From: Bifidobacterium breve
GTDB taxonomy: Bacteria > Actinomycetota > Actinomycetes > Nanopelagicales > Nanopelagicaceae
Direction of reading: 5' to 3'
Length of the DNA stretch: 64,000 bases
Assembly: GCA_945863115.1 (NCBI GenBank)
Contig: CAMAYZ010000005.1
Span: 29,379-93,378, forward strand
Below are positions 1-8,378 of the stretch, piece after piece. The notes beneath the pieces are model-generated. The model was given only the letters and a program-made list of their open reading frames with translations, was not told where the DNA came from and made no database searches. Each line of letters begins with the position of its first letter. Position 1 is the stretch's first letter. Both the position numbers and the translations under genes were made by a program.

Positions 1-858
1 AGAAATCTTAAAGAGAATGTTCTCCATTACATATGAACCATATGCACGCTGGAATTTAAATGGGTTTCCACGGAATAGTGAATCGTAGAATCCCCAGACC
101 TTTGCAGTTAGAACTGATGGATAACCCATCTCACCAGTCTGCGCGATCAGAGCAAGTCGAACTGCACGTGATGTTGCATCACCAGCCGCCCAAGATTTAC
201 GAGAGCCAGCATTTGGGAAGTGGCGATATGTGCGAAGTGCTTGACCATCAACCCATGCAAGTGAGACGGCATTTAAAGTCTGTTCACGAGTTAAACCAAG
301 CATTTTTGCAACAACAGCTGTTGATGCAACCTTTACTAGGATGACGTGATCTAAACCAACTTTGTTAAATGAGTTTTCAAGTGCAATACAACCTTGAATT
401 TCGTGGGCTTTAATCATCGCAGTTAAAACATCGTGGATCTTTAGTGGTGGTCGACCAGCCGCAACAGCTGCACGTGAAAGCCAATCTGCAGTGGCAAGAA
501 TTCCACCCAAGTTATCTGAAGGATGGCCCCATTCGGCAGCTAACCAAGTGTCATTGAAATCTAACCAACGAATCATTGCACCGATATTGAATGCGCCTTG
601 AACTGGATCTAATTCATAATTTGTTCCTGGAACTCGAACACCATTTGTAACAACAGTTCCTGGAACTAATGGGCCTAGTAACTTCTTGCATTCATCGTAT
701 TCAAGAGCTTCAAGTCCGCAGCCAAGTGTGTCTAGAAGGCAATTCCATGCGGTTTCATAAGCAACCTCAGATTTAATTTCATAATTTTCAACGTAATCAA
801 CAATGTCAATTATTTCTTTATCAAATTCTTGTTTTACTTTTACGATATGTGATGACAC
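1..858 (-). CDS. prpD: 2-methylcitrate dehydratase PrpD, C-terminus cut by window edge
   Basis: Third gene of the methylcitrate operon. PrpD dehydrates 2-methylcitrate to 2-methylaconitate in propionyl-CoA breakdown. I translated it by hand: 286 codons stay open from GTG at 858 to the window edge, with MmgE/PrpD-family segments such as [11 protein letters not shown] near residue 40, [20 protein letters not shown] near residue 100 and [20 protein letters not shown] near residue 210. The usual length is near 480–500 residues, so roughly 200 C-terminal residues lie outside the window. The GTG start sits 8 nt after the prpC stop, consistent with one transcript. The start could differ by a few codons, as no strong Shine–Dalgarno is visible. 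Confidence 0.93.
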   Translation of the reverse strand, partial: MSSHIVKVKQEFDKEIIDIVDYVENYEIKSEVAYETAWNCLLDTLGCGLEALEYDECKKLLGPLVPGTVVTNGVRVPGTNYELDPVQGAFNIGAMIRWLDFNDTWLAAEWGHPSDNLGGILATADWLSRAAVAAGRPPLKIHDVLTAMIKAHEIQGCIALENSFNKVGLDHVILVKVASTAVVAKMLGLTREQTLNAVSLAWVDGQALRTYRHFPNAGSRKSWAAGDATSRAVRLALIAQTGEMGYPSVLTAKVWGFYDSLFRGNPFKFQRAYGSYVMENILFKIS

Positions 859-866
859 GTATGACC

Positions 867-2018
867 CTATCTTTTCTCTATTGGCACGAATTCCAGATCT
901 TCTGGGCCCGTGTAATCCGCACTTGGGCGAATAATTTTGTTGTCGATTCGTTGCTCAATCACATGTGCTGCCCACCCAGTTGTGCGAGAGATTACGAATA
1001 TTGGCGTGAAGAAAGCGGTTGGGATTCCCATTGTTTGATAGGCCACTGCAGAGAACCAATCAAGATTTGGGAACATCTTTTTTGCATCCCACATAACAGA
1101 TTCAATGCGCTCGGCGATGTCATAAAGTTTTAGATCGCCAGCAGTCTTACTTAAGCTATGGGCAACAGATTTAATAACAACATTTCTAGGATCTGAAATT
1201 GTATAAACCGGATGTCCGAAGCCAATAACAACTTCTTTCCGCTCAACGCGGGCACGAATATCTTTCTCAGCTTCATCTGGATTTGAATATCGTTCTTGAA
1301 TTTCTAGTGCAACTTCATTTGCGCCACCATGCTTTGGTCCGCGAAGTGCGCCGATTGCGCCAGTTATTGCCGCAAAAATATCTGATCCAGTTCCAGCAAT
1401 TACGCGGCCGGTAAAGGTTGAAGCATTGAATTCGTGCTCTGCATAAAGAATCAGTGAGACATGCATCGCCTTAACCCACTCATCACTTGGCGCAGTGCCA
1501 TGCAACATGTGCAAGAAATGTCCACCGACTGAATCGTCATCAGTTTCTACATCAATTTGCTTGCCACTGTTTGCGAAGTGATACCAATAAAGAAGCATCG
1601 AACCGAATGAAGCAACTAGACGATCGGCAATTTCTTTCGCTTCTTCTGGCGTATGAACTAAAGATTCTGGGGCATCGCAGCCAAGCGCCGAAACGCCAGT
1701 TCGCATAACATCCATTGGATGCGCTGTTTTAGGGAGTGCTTCTAAAACTTTCTTTACAGTATTTGGTAAACCGCGAAGTGATTTCAACTTGGTTTTATAA
1801 GCAGCTAATTCACTCTTGATTGGCAGCTTCCCATGGATTAATAGGAATGCAACTTCTTCGAACTCGCACTTTGCAGCTAAATCAAGAATGTCATAGCCGC
1901 GGTAATGAAGATCGTTTCCGCTCTTACCAACGGAGCAAAGTGCTGTAGATCCTGCAGTTACGCCAGATAGTGCAACAGATTTCTTTGGCTTAAATTCAAT
2001 TTTTGGTGAATCGCTCAT
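867..2018 (-). CDS. prpC: 2-methylcitrate synthase (citrate synthase family)
   Basis: Condenses propionyl-CoA with oxaloacetate to 2-methylcitrate; cytoplasmic. The 383-residue length fits the short citrate/methylcitrate synthase class. Active-site segments are visible: HGGANEVAL (His) and [14 protein letters not shown] (His plus substrate-binding residues), followed by a C-terminal part with the Arg-containing stretch [17 protein letters not shown]. The ATG overlaps the prpB stop by one base (TAATG), so translation is probably coupled. Placement between prpB and prpD supports methylcitrate over citrate synthase, although dual activity is common in this family and a TCA citrate synthase cannot be excluded from sequence alone. 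Confidence 0.93.
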   Translation of the reverse strand: MSDSPKIEFKPKKSVALSGVTAGSTALCSVGKSGNDLHYRGYDILDLAAKCEFEEVAFLLIHGKLPIKSELAAYKTKLKSLRGLPNTVKKVLEALPKTAHPMDVMRTGVSALGCDAPESLVHTPEEAKEIADRLVASFGSMLLYWYHFANSGKQIDVETDDDSVGGHFLHMLHGTAPSDEWVKAMHVSLILYAEHEFNASTFTGRVIAGTGSDIFAAITGAIGALRGPKHGGANEVALEIQERYSNPDEAEKDIRARVERKEVVIGFGHPVYTISDPRNVVIKSVAHSLSKTAGDLKLYDIAERIESVMWDAKKMFPNLDWFSAVAYQTMGIPTAFFTPIFVISRTTGWAAHVIEQRIDNKIIRPSADYTGPEDLEFVPIEKR

Positions 2019-2911
2019 TATCCTTTTTCGTTTCCGTTCCCTAGTAATTTATCAAGTGCATTTTCATATTCGTAATAATTAATTCTTTGATAAAGCTCTT
2101 CCCGGGTCTGCATTGTGTCTAGGACGGCTTTCTGTGAGCCATCTTTCCGGATGGTTTCATAGACGTTCTCTGCCGCCTTGTTCATCGCACGGAATGCTGA
2201 AAGTGGGTAAAGCACAATCCCAACTCCCACGCCAGCAAGTTCGGTAGTTGTGAAGAGAGGTGTCATTCCAAACTCTGTGATGTTCGCGAGAACTGGAACT
2301 TTTATTACATCAGTAAATTTTTTGTAGGTTGGAAGATCTGTAATTGCTTCAGGAAAGAGCGCATCTGCGCCAGCTTCGATATATGCATTTGCGCGATCTA
2401 GTGCTGCATCAATTCCTTCAACTGCGAGCGCATCGGTTCTGGCCATGATTACAAATGAATCATCTACGCGGGCATCTACCGCTGCCTTAATGCGATCAAC
2501 CATTTCCGCTTTGCTTACTAATTCTTTATTTGGGCGGTGTCCGCAACGCTTTGCGCCGACTTGATCTTCAATATGTATTGCGGCTGCGCCTGCTTTATTT
2601 ATTGAGCGAACAGAGCGCGCAATATTAAAAGCTGATGCACCAAAACCAGTATCGATATCTACAAGTAGTGGAGTATCGCAAACATCAGTTATGCGACGAA
2701 CATCAACTAAAACATCTTCAAGCCCAGTGATTCCTAAATCTGGAATACCAAGTGAACCGGCAGCTACGCCACCACCTGAAAGATAGATTGCTTTAAATCC
2801 TGCACGTTTTGCAAGAAGTGCATGGTTTGCGTTAATTGTTCCAATAACTTGGAGTGGAGATTCTTCAGTAAGGGCTTTACGAAATCTGGCGCCTGCACTG
2901 GTCTGGCTCAT
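2018..2911 (-). CDS. prpB: Methylisocitrate lyase
   Basis: Cleaves 2-methylisocitrate to pyruvate and succinate, the last step of the methylcitrate cycle; cytoplasmic, Mg2+-dependent. The 297-residue protein belongs to the isocitrate lyase/PEP mutase superfamily. Visible motifs are [18 protein letters not shown] near residue 45, [10 protein letters not shown] (metal and substrate binding) near residue 82, and the loop [13 protein letters not shown] near residue 122 carrying the catalytic Cys. It is the first gene of prpB-prpC-prpD and overlaps prpC by one base. A 115-nt gap with several inverted repeats lies upstream, a likely place for operon control. No prpR-type regulator is adjacent. Confidence 0.95.
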   Translation of the reverse strand: MSQTSAGARFRKALTEESPLQVIGTINANHALLAKRAGFKAIYLSGGGVAAGSLGIPDLGITGLEDVLVDVRRITDVCDTPLLVDIDTGFGASAFNIARSVRSINKAGAAAIHIEDQVGAKRCGHRPNKELVSKAEMVDRIKAAVDARVDDSFVIMARTDALAVEGIDAALDRANAYIEAGADALFPEAITDLPTYKKFTDVIKVPVLANITEFGMTPLFTTTELAGVGVGIVLYPLSAFRAMNKAAENVYETIRKDGSQKAVLDTMQTREELYQRINYYEYENALDKLLGNGNEKG

Positions 2912-2932
2912 TGGTTAACCTTATCACCGGCT

Positions 2933-3006
2933 ATTTACGGACCTACAAGGGCTATGCGGTAAATGTATTGAGAGGTAGGCAACATTTTTGACGACCGTCA
3001 CCTACC
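2933..3006. promoter_or_regulatory. Nested inverted repeats upstream of prpB; possible operator region
   Basis: The gap between osmC and prpB holds three inverted repeats: ATTTAC (2933–2938) with GTAAAT (2959–2964); GGTAGG (2974–2979) with CCTACC (3001–3006); and, inside the second pair, the palindrome TGACGACCGTCA (2989–3000). The outer pairs have long spacers. They could be operators of the prp operon or, for the 2974–3006 element, a structure after the osmC stop at 3027. No T-tract follows on the minus strand, so a simple intrinsic terminator is not supported. Function is inferred from position only. Confidence 0.35.
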
Positions 3007-3026
3007 CGCAAGTAAGTCTCTACTAA

Positions 3027-3455
3027 TTAAGCCAGCGCAGCATCCAGGGTGATAGTTGCTGAAGAATAAAGTTTTGAAACTGGACAGGTTGATTTGGCCT
3101 TTTCAGCTAGTGCAACAAACTCGTCATTGGTGAGATCTTGTTTTGATCCACGTGAGATTAAATGTATTTCACTAATCCAAAAACCATCTTCTCGCTGCTC
3201 CAGAGTTACCTTCGCAGATGTTTCAACAGTTCCAGGAACTTTGCCAGCTTCTTCAATCAGACTTGAGAGCGCCATGCTGAAACATCCTGCATGAGCTGCG
3301 CCGATTAGTTCTTCTGGGTTTGTCATTGGAACATCTTCTACTCGAGACTTAAGCGAGAACTCAAGAACTTCTCCCGCCCGTCCAAGCTTCATTGATCCGG
3401 TTCCTGCAGGAACAGTGCCATTCCAAATTGCGCTTGCATGTTTAAAAACTTTCAT
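3027..3455 (-). CDS. OsmC/Ohr-family peroxiredoxin
   Basis: Likely a thiol peroxidase reducing organic hydroperoxides; cytoplasmic. The OsmC-type fold is indicated by MTNPEELIGAAHAGCFSMAL (first reactive Cys) and KSTCPVSKLYSSA (second Cys), about 60 residues apart as expected for the Cys pair. The length of about 142 residues is typical. I start it at the ATG at 3455, which has AAAGG about 10 nt upstream; an in-frame TTG at 3473 would put that Shine–Dalgarno inside the gene. It is divergent from the cupin gene, with only about 21 nt between the starts. OsmC subfamily is more likely than Ohr, given the small-substrate motif order, but this is not certain. Confidence 0.88.
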   Translation of the reverse strand: MKVFKHASAIWNGTVPAGTGSMKLGRAGEVLEFSLKSRVEDVPMTNPEELIGAAHAGCFSMALSSLIEEAGKVPGTVETSAKVTLEQREDGFWISEIHLISRGSKQDLTNDEFVALAEKAKSTCPVSKLYSSATITLDAALA

Positions 3456-3476
3456 TTTTACGCTACCTTTCAAGTT

Positions 3477-4250
3477 ATGAAGCCAGGCAAAGTATTTAAC
3501 GCGAGAACTCTATCGTCAGAAGATGTATCTATGCGAGGCCAAGGACAGTGCTTCAATCTAATTAAGGCTGGTTCATTCGCAGAGCCAATGACTGCTACTG
3601 AAATTCACCTCACTGGCAACGCATCACCAAAAGGCTCTAAGGATTGTGACACTTTGATTTATGTTCGTTCTGGAAGTGCAAGCCTAGAAATAATTGGCAG
3701 TGATGATGAAAATAGCGTAAAGGTTGAAGCTGGTTCCGCCGTACATATCCGAAGCGGAGAGAATTTCTTCTGGGCCAATGGCAACGATTTAGTTGCATTG
3801 GAAGTAAGCATTCCAACTGTGGGCCCATTTGCCAGAAAACAAACTAGCCCATCACAAACCTTCCAACGTCATGTGAAACAAGGCGCAAGCAATAAGGGCA
3901 CTGCTACTGGTAGCCGGGAATTTGAAGTTCTTTTTGATGCCAACAATGGTTCAACTGCTGCCAGCATGTTCATTGGTTTTATCCCACCTTCAGGAGCGCC
4001 AGATCATTATCATCTTTATGATGAGATTTGCCATATCGTCAGTGGAACTGGAAGCGTTGTTGTAGATGGCGAGGACCAAGCAATTTCATCTGGTTCAACT
4101 TTTAGTGTTACTCCAAGATTGCTTCACTCGGTTGTAAATAGCGGCAATGAAGATCTCTGGTTGCTCGGTGTATTTCGGCCACAGGGTTCACCCGCTGCTG
4201 CATATTACCCAGATGGCAGGCCGGCACCAGGTTATGTTGAGACTGAATAG
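3477..4250 (+). CDS. Bicupin-type protein, function unknown
   Basis: Two cupin-like halves are visible. The C-terminal one is convincing: PDHYHLYDEICHIVSGTG gives the metal-binding His/His/Glu cluster and is followed by TFSVTPRLLHSVVNSG with the second-motif His. The N-terminal half (DTLIYVRSGSASLEI, then VEAGSAVHIRSGENFFWANG) has the fold signature but few metal ligands, so it may be structural. No signal peptide, so cytoplasmic. I use the ATG at 3477, because earlier codons overlap the divergent osmC start. No clear Shine–Dalgarno. It is upstream of the PLP enzyme–reductase cassette on the same strand, with a 100-nt gap, and may act on the same substrate or sense it. Specific activity cannot be assigned. 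Confidence 0.8.
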   Translation: MKPGKVFNARTLSSEDVSMRGQGQCFNLIKAGSFAEPMTATEIHLTGNASPKGSKDCDTLIYVRSGSASLEIIGSDDENSVKVEAGSAVHIRSGENFFWANGNDLVALEVSIPTVGPFARKQTSPSQTFQRHVKQGASNKGTATGSREFEVLFDANNGSTAASMFIGFIPPSGAPDHYHLYDEICHIVSGTGSVVVDGEDQAISSGSTFSVTPRLLHSVVNSGNEDLWLLGVFRPQGSPAAAYYPDGRPAPGYVETE

Positions 4251-4261
4251 AAACTGAATAA

Positions 4262-4283
4262 AGTTCAAATAGAACTAGTTTTT
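4262..4283 (+). terminator. Weak hairpin plus T-run after the cupin gene
   Basis: AGTTC (4262–4266) and GAACT (4272–4276) form a 5-bp stem with a 5-nt loop, followed by TTTTT at 4279–4283. The stem is short and AT-rich, so this may be only a partial terminator or attenuator between the cupin gene and the PLP enzyme gene. Confidence 0.3.
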
Positions 4284-4350
4284 ACAAGGCATCTGTTGCA
4301 GACTAGGAACATTGTTAAAATGAAATATAACTATTTATGGAGGACATGCC

Positions 4351-5514
4351 TTGGCCGTTAATACTTCAACAGATCTGGCTGCAATCTATCGGTCAGATTT
4401 TAAAGTCTTTGATCATGTTACCTACATGAATTCCTGCTCTCAAGGTGCAATAGCAGATAGCGTAAAAGGGAGTTTTGAAACATACCTAAAGACTTTAGAA
4501 CTCAAAGGTTCTGCTTGGGGTGATTGGGCTGGGCACCAAGAAAATGTAAGAAATTTGCTTGGAAAATTTTTTAATGTGCCAGCAAATCAAATTGCCGTAA
4601 CAACTTCAGCATCTGCAGGTGTTGCTTCTTTAGCTTCGGCTCTGGATTTCACAGGTAAGCGAAACAAAGTAGTAACCACCGACAATGAATTCCCAACAAT
4701 TGGACAAATTTGGCACGCTCAAGAAAAACGTGGCGCAAAAGTGATTCACGTTCCTAGTAAGGAAGATTTAACAGTTGATCTTTCTGCGCTTTTGAATGCC
4801 ATAGATGAAGAGACTTTGATTGTTTCGGTAACTCATGTCTGTTTCCGCAATGGAACAATGACCGAACTAGAACCAATAATTGAAGCAGCACACAAAGTTG
4901 GAGCACTGGTTTTAGTTGATGCTTATCAAGCGGTTGGCGCAATTCCAATTGATTTATCAAAACTCAAAACAGATTTCTTGGTAGGTGGAGTTTTGAAATA
5001 CATGTTGGGTGCACCTGGAGTTGGTTTTATGTTCGCAAGGCCTGAGACAACTAGCCATCTAATCCCAACAGCAACCGGATGGTTTGCAGCGGATAATATT
5101 TTTGCGATGGAAATCCATAGCTACGATCCAGCGAAAGATGCCCGGAGATTTGAGTCAGGCACTCCTGCAATTCCATCTCTCTACCCTGCAGCCGCGGGAC
5201 TCGAATACGTTCTTAAGATTGGGCTAGACAACATCGCCGCATACGTTGCTCCAATCCATGATGAGTTACGCGAAGGCATAACAGAGCTTGGTTATCGAGT
5301 CGTTACCCCAAAGGCGCCGCAAAATCATGCGGCGATGCTTGCTGTTGCGACTTCGGATGAAAATGCACATGTTGCTGCGCTAGAACAAGAAAAAGTTATC
5401 GTGTCATCTAGAGATGGAAACGTAAGAATTTCACCACATTTTTATAATGACCGTGAAGATGTTGCAAAGGTAATTGCAGCATTCGCTAAAACTATGCAAT
5501 TCGTCCGAAAGTAA
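4351..5514 (+). CDS. Class V fold-type I PLP enzyme (aminotransferase/desulfurase/lyase-like)
   Basis: A PLP-dependent enzyme of the aminotransferase class V superfamily (SufS, kynureninase and isopenicillin-N-epimerase relatives). The Schiff-base lysine is probably Lys216 in GGVLKYMLGAPGVG; Asp190 in VLVDAYQAVGA would contact the pyridine nitrogen. The length of 387 residues is normal. The start is TTG at 4351, decided by GGAGG at 4339–4343 with a 7-nt spacer; the ATG at 4346 is out of frame. No SufS-type catalytic Cys loop is obvious and no suf genes adjoin, so a cysteine desulfurase role is unlikely. It precedes the AKR–RidA fusion by 5 nt, suggesting it makes an imine, enamine or carbonyl product used by the next genes (inference). 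Confidence 0.85.
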   Translation: MAVNTSTDLAAIYRSDFKVFDHVTYMNSCSQGAIADSVKGSFETYLKTLELKGSAWGDWAGHQENVRNLLGKFFNVPANQIAVTTSASAGVASLASALDFTGKRNKVVTTDNEFPTIGQIWHAQEKRGAKVIHVPSKEDLTVDLSALLNAIDEETLIVSVTHVCFRNGTMTELEPIIEAAHKVGALVLVDAYQAVGAIPIDLSKLKTDFLVGGVLKYMLGAPGVGFMFARPETTSHLIPTATGWFAADNIFAMEIHSYDPAKDARRFESGTPAIPSLYPAAAGLEYVLKIGLDNIAAYVAPIHDELREGITELGYRVVTPKAPQNHAAMLAVATSDENAHVAALEQEKVIVSSRDGNVRISPHFYNDREDVAKVIAAFAKTMQFVRK

Positions 5515-5519
5515 CCCTA

Positions 5520-6989
5520 ATGTCTGCGAAGAAAGTAGAAACCTACAAACTTGCAAAAGGTTTAGAGATTTCAAGAGCCATAACTGGGCTCTGGCAAATT
5601 GCTGACATGGAGAAAGATGGAAACACCTTAGACCCAGTTCGTACCGCACAATTTATGGCACCTTACGCCGAAGCTGGATTGAATACTTTTGACATGGCTG
5701 ATCATTATGGCTCTGCTGAAATTATTGCTGGAACGTTTAAGAAAAATCAATCAGAAGGCCCTAAGGCGAAACTGCTTACTAAGTGGGTTCCAAAACCTGG
5801 TCCTGTAACTCGTGAGCAAGTTAGAGAAGCTGTTCAAGCCAGACTTGATCGTTTACAAACCAAGAAAGTGGATTTACTTCAATATCACGCATGGAAATTC
5901 TCTAATCCATATTGGCTAGATGCTCTAATTTATTTGCAAGAGTTAAAAGAAGAAGGTTTGATCGGCGCAATTGGAACCACAAACTTTGACACCGCTCATC
6001 TTAGGATTGCTAAATCAAGCGGCGTAGATCTTGTATCTAATCAAATCTCTTATTCATTGGTTGATCGCCGCGGTGGTGGACAAATGGCTGATTTCTGCGC
6101 TGAAAATGGAATCGCAATTTTGGCCTACGGAACTCTATGCGGTGGATTTATTTCTAAGAAGTGGCTCGGCAAATCTGAACCTACTGGCGACGGCTTATCC
6201 AACTGGTCGCTTATGAAATACAAGAGATTTATAGATAGCGCCGGTGGTTGGGGTAAGTTCCAAAATCTCCTAGAAGTATTAAATAAAGTGGGCGAAGAAA
6301 CAGATCGTTCAATTTCAACTGTTGCGAGCAAATATCAACTTGGACAGAAGGCGGTTGGTGCTGTAATTATCGGTGCTCGATTGGGTGAAAATGCCCATAT
6401 TGAAGATGCGCTTTCTCTCTTCACTTTTGATTTAACCAAAGAGCAAAGGAAAGAAATTAAGAGCGCAATTAAATTATTGGATCCAATTCCAGGTGATTGT
6501 GGTGATGAATACCGAAAGCCACCTTATTTAACAGCCTCAGGCGATTTAAGTCATCACTTAGAAGAATTTCCACCCGTCTATAAGTCGATTAAGAATGGGA
6601 GCAAAGAGCGGATTGATTCCGGGACAACTTGGGAGACGCTCGCGGGATATTCCAGAGCGGTCCGAATTGGTGATCGCGTTCTAGTTTCCGGAACTACAGC
6701 AACACATGGCGAACTTGCAATTGGTCACAATGATCCAGCAGCGCAAGCTCATTTCATTATCGATAAAATTGAGGCTTCTCTTGAATCTCTTGGTGCAAAA
6801 CTTTCAGATGTTGTACGAACAAGAGTGTTTGTAAACAACATGTCGGATTGGGAAGCAATTTCTCGAGCCCATGGTGAGCGTTTTGCCGACATTCGCCCCG
6901 CCAACACAATGTTTATCGCAAAACTTATCGGAGATGAATACTTGGCCGAGATTGAAGCAGAAGCGGTTATTCAATTGGTTGCTGAATAA
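5520..6989 (+). CDS. Aldo/keto reductase–RidA (YjgF/YER057c/UK114) fusion protein
   Basis: Residues about 1–335 are an aldo/keto reductase: the catalytic Asp and Tyr lie in FDMADHYG, the Lys in LLTKWVP and the His in LLQYHAW, so the tetrad is complete. The C-terminal nucleotide-binding stretch AVGAVIIGARLGENAHIEDA is also present. Residues about 360–489 form a RidA-like domain (RVLVSGTTATHGE, VVRTRVFVNNMSDWE, ending EIEAEAVIQLVAE). The position equivalent to RidA Arg105 (PARSC in enterobacterial RidA) reads RPANTM here, so the usual carboxylate-binding Arg appears absent; this resembles divergent Rid subfamilies. The gene follows the PLP enzyme by 5 nt and overlaps the next reductase by one base. 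The substrate is unknown. Confidence 0.9.
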   Translation: MSAKKVETYKLAKGLEISRAITGLWQIADMEKDGNTLDPVRTAQFMAPYAEAGLNTFDMADHYGSAEIIAGTFKKNQSEGPKAKLLTKWVPKPGPVTREQVREAVQARLDRLQTKKVDLLQYHAWKFSNPYWLDALIYLQELKEEGLIGAIGTTNFDTAHLRIAKSSGVDLVSNQISYSLVDRRGGGQMADFCAENGIAILAYGTLCGGFISKKWLGKSEPTGDGLSNWSLMKYKRFIDSAGGWGKFQNLLEVLNKVGEETDRSISTVASKYQLGQKAVGAVIIGARLGENAHIEDALSLFTFDLTKEQRKEIKSAIKLLDPIPGDCGDEYRKPPYLTASGDLSHHLEEFPPVYKSIKNGSKERIDSGTTWETLAGYSRAVRIGDRVLVSGTTATHGELAIGHNDPAAQAHFIIDKIEASLESLGAKLSDVVRTRVFVNNMSDWEAISRAHGERFADIRPANTMFIAKLIGDEYLAEIEAEAVIQLVAE

Positions 6990-8029
6990 TGCAAAAGCGT
7001 GAATTAGTTCCTGGTTACTCGATATCACCTGTAATAAAAGGTGGTTGGCAACTAAGTTCTGGTCACTCGTTGAATCAAAAGATTGAAGACCAACGAGCAA
7101 TTAATGACACAACTGCCTTCATTGAAGCAGGAATTACTACTTTAGATTTTGGTGATATCTATACCGGGGTTGAAGAGCTCATCGGAAAATCAATTGCAAA
7201 ACTGCGAGAAACGCATGGAGATTCTGCCCGCGATTTAGTTCAGTTGCATACCAAGTATGTTCCTAACGAAAAATTCTTAGATAACTTTGATCGCTCGGAT
7301 GTAAAAACGATTGTAGATCGCTCGCTTGCCCGACTTGGAGTAGAACAAGTTGATTTAGTTCAGTTCCATTGGTGGAAATATGAAGCGAAGTCATACCTGG
7401 CTGCAATGGAAGAACTTTTTAAGTTAAAGAGCGCAGGAAAGATTCGACATATCGGTGTCACAAACTTTGATGTCGAACGCTTAAGTGAAATGGTTGATGC
7501 TGGGCTCAAGCCTGCGAGCATCCAGATTCAATACTCAATGATTGATACCCGAGCTGAAGCTGAAATGTCTCAATATTGCTTAGACAATGGCATCGGAATT
7601 CTCTGCTACGGAACCGTCGCTGGTGGTTTCTTCTCGGAACGATTCCTAGGAGCTAACGAACCAACTCAAGTAGATACTAGGTCAAGTATTAAGTATCAGT
7701 TAATCATTAAAGAATTCGGTGGTTGGGCGTTATTCCAAGAGCTGCTTAAAACGTTAAATGTAATTGCAAAGTCACATAACACCGATATTGGAACAATTGC
7801 TTCGGCTTATATTGTGAATCGACCAGGTGTTGCGGCAGTTATTGTCGGTGCTCGAAATCTCTCGCATTTAGAATCTAACTTAATGATTCCAACAATTAAA
7901 TTTACTGAATCAGAACTTGGCGCAATTGCTGAAGTTCTTGGCCGAAGCAAGGGGCCAAAGGGTCCGGTTTATTACTTAGAGCGCTATAACGATGAACATC
8001 GCAACATCATGCATACCAACAATAATTAA
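6989..8029 (+). CDS. Aldo/keto reductase
   Basis: A 346-residue NADPH-type aldo/keto reductase closely resembling the AKR half of the preceding fusion. The catalytic tetrad is visible: Asp and Tyr in LDFGDIY, Lys in LHTKYVP, His in LVQFHWW. Further shared segments are GVTNFDVERL and AAVIVGARNLSHLESN, which suggests the two reductases arose by duplication before or after the RidA fusion. Its ATG overlaps the fusion gene's stop (TAATG), implying coupling. Its last 4 nt overlap the convergent TIGR04076 gene. The substrate is not evident; it may reduce the carbonyl released by the PLP/RidA steps. Confidence 0.9.
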   Translation: MQKRELVPGYSISPVIKGGWQLSSGHSLNQKIEDQRAINDTTAFIEAGITTLDFGDIYTGVEELIGKSIAKLRETHGDSARDLVQLHTKYVPNEKFLDNFDRSDVKTIVDRSLARLGVEQVDLVQFHWWKYEAKSYLAAMEELFKLKSAGKIRHIGVTNFDVERLSEMVDAGLKPASIQIQYSMIDTRAEAEMSQYCLDNGIGILCYGTVAGGFFSERFLGANEPTQVDTRSSIKYQLIIKEFGGWALFQELLKTLNVIAKSHNTDIGTIASAYIVNRPGVAAVIVGARNLSHLESNLMIPTIKFTESELGAIAEVLGRSKGPKGPVYYLERYNDEHRNIMHTNNN

Positions 8030-8331
8030 GTTAAGTCCTGCGCATTTAGATTTACGGTTCGAATTCGATCAATCTTCATAATCAATTTCTCTTCTGGATC
8101 TGGACAAGCGACAAGCGAATCTTGTTCTAACCAATCATCAGATGCCATCTTCCGCTGTTTTGCTGGAAGCAAAGGCAGGATTGATGCAATCGCATACATG
8201 CAGAAATGTTTTCCTTCAGGAATTCTTAGCTCTGCGCTATTGGTAACTTCGAAATAATCTCCTGGCTTTAAGCCACAGACTGAGCGTCCACCGATGCTAT
8301 CGACGGTAACTCTAAGATCAAAGATTTCCAT
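8026..8331 (-). CDS. TIGR04076-family small protein
   Basis: A roughly 100-residue protein that resembles the TIGR04076 family of unknown function: N-terminal strand FDLRVTVDSIGG, then GLKPGDYFEV, a central IPEGKHFCMYAIASILPLL segment, and a C-terminal Cys-containing piece ACPDPEEKLIMKIDRI. The family is known mostly as an accessory domain with possible metal or redox roles, but no activity is established. I choose ATG 8331; a GTG at 8349 would add six residues. The 3' end overlaps the convergent aldo/keto reductase by 4 nt. Confidence 0.7.
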   Translation of the reverse strand: MEIFDLRVTVDSIGGRSVCGLKPGDYFEVTNSAELRIPEGKHFCMYAIASILPLLPAKQRKMASDDWLEQDSLVACPDPEEKLIMKIDRIRTVNLNAQDLT

Positions 8332-8378
8332 GCCTAGAGAATACGGCACAACGCATGGTTGTAAACGTTCAATTAACT

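Noticed and set aside
849..1133. 94-codon plus-strand frame
   Set aside because: Shadow of prpC; no independent evidence.
4321..4338. ATG codons near TGAAATATAAC before the PLP enzyme as start sites
   Set aside because: Out of frame or without ribosome-binding site; GGAGG dictates the TTG at 4351.
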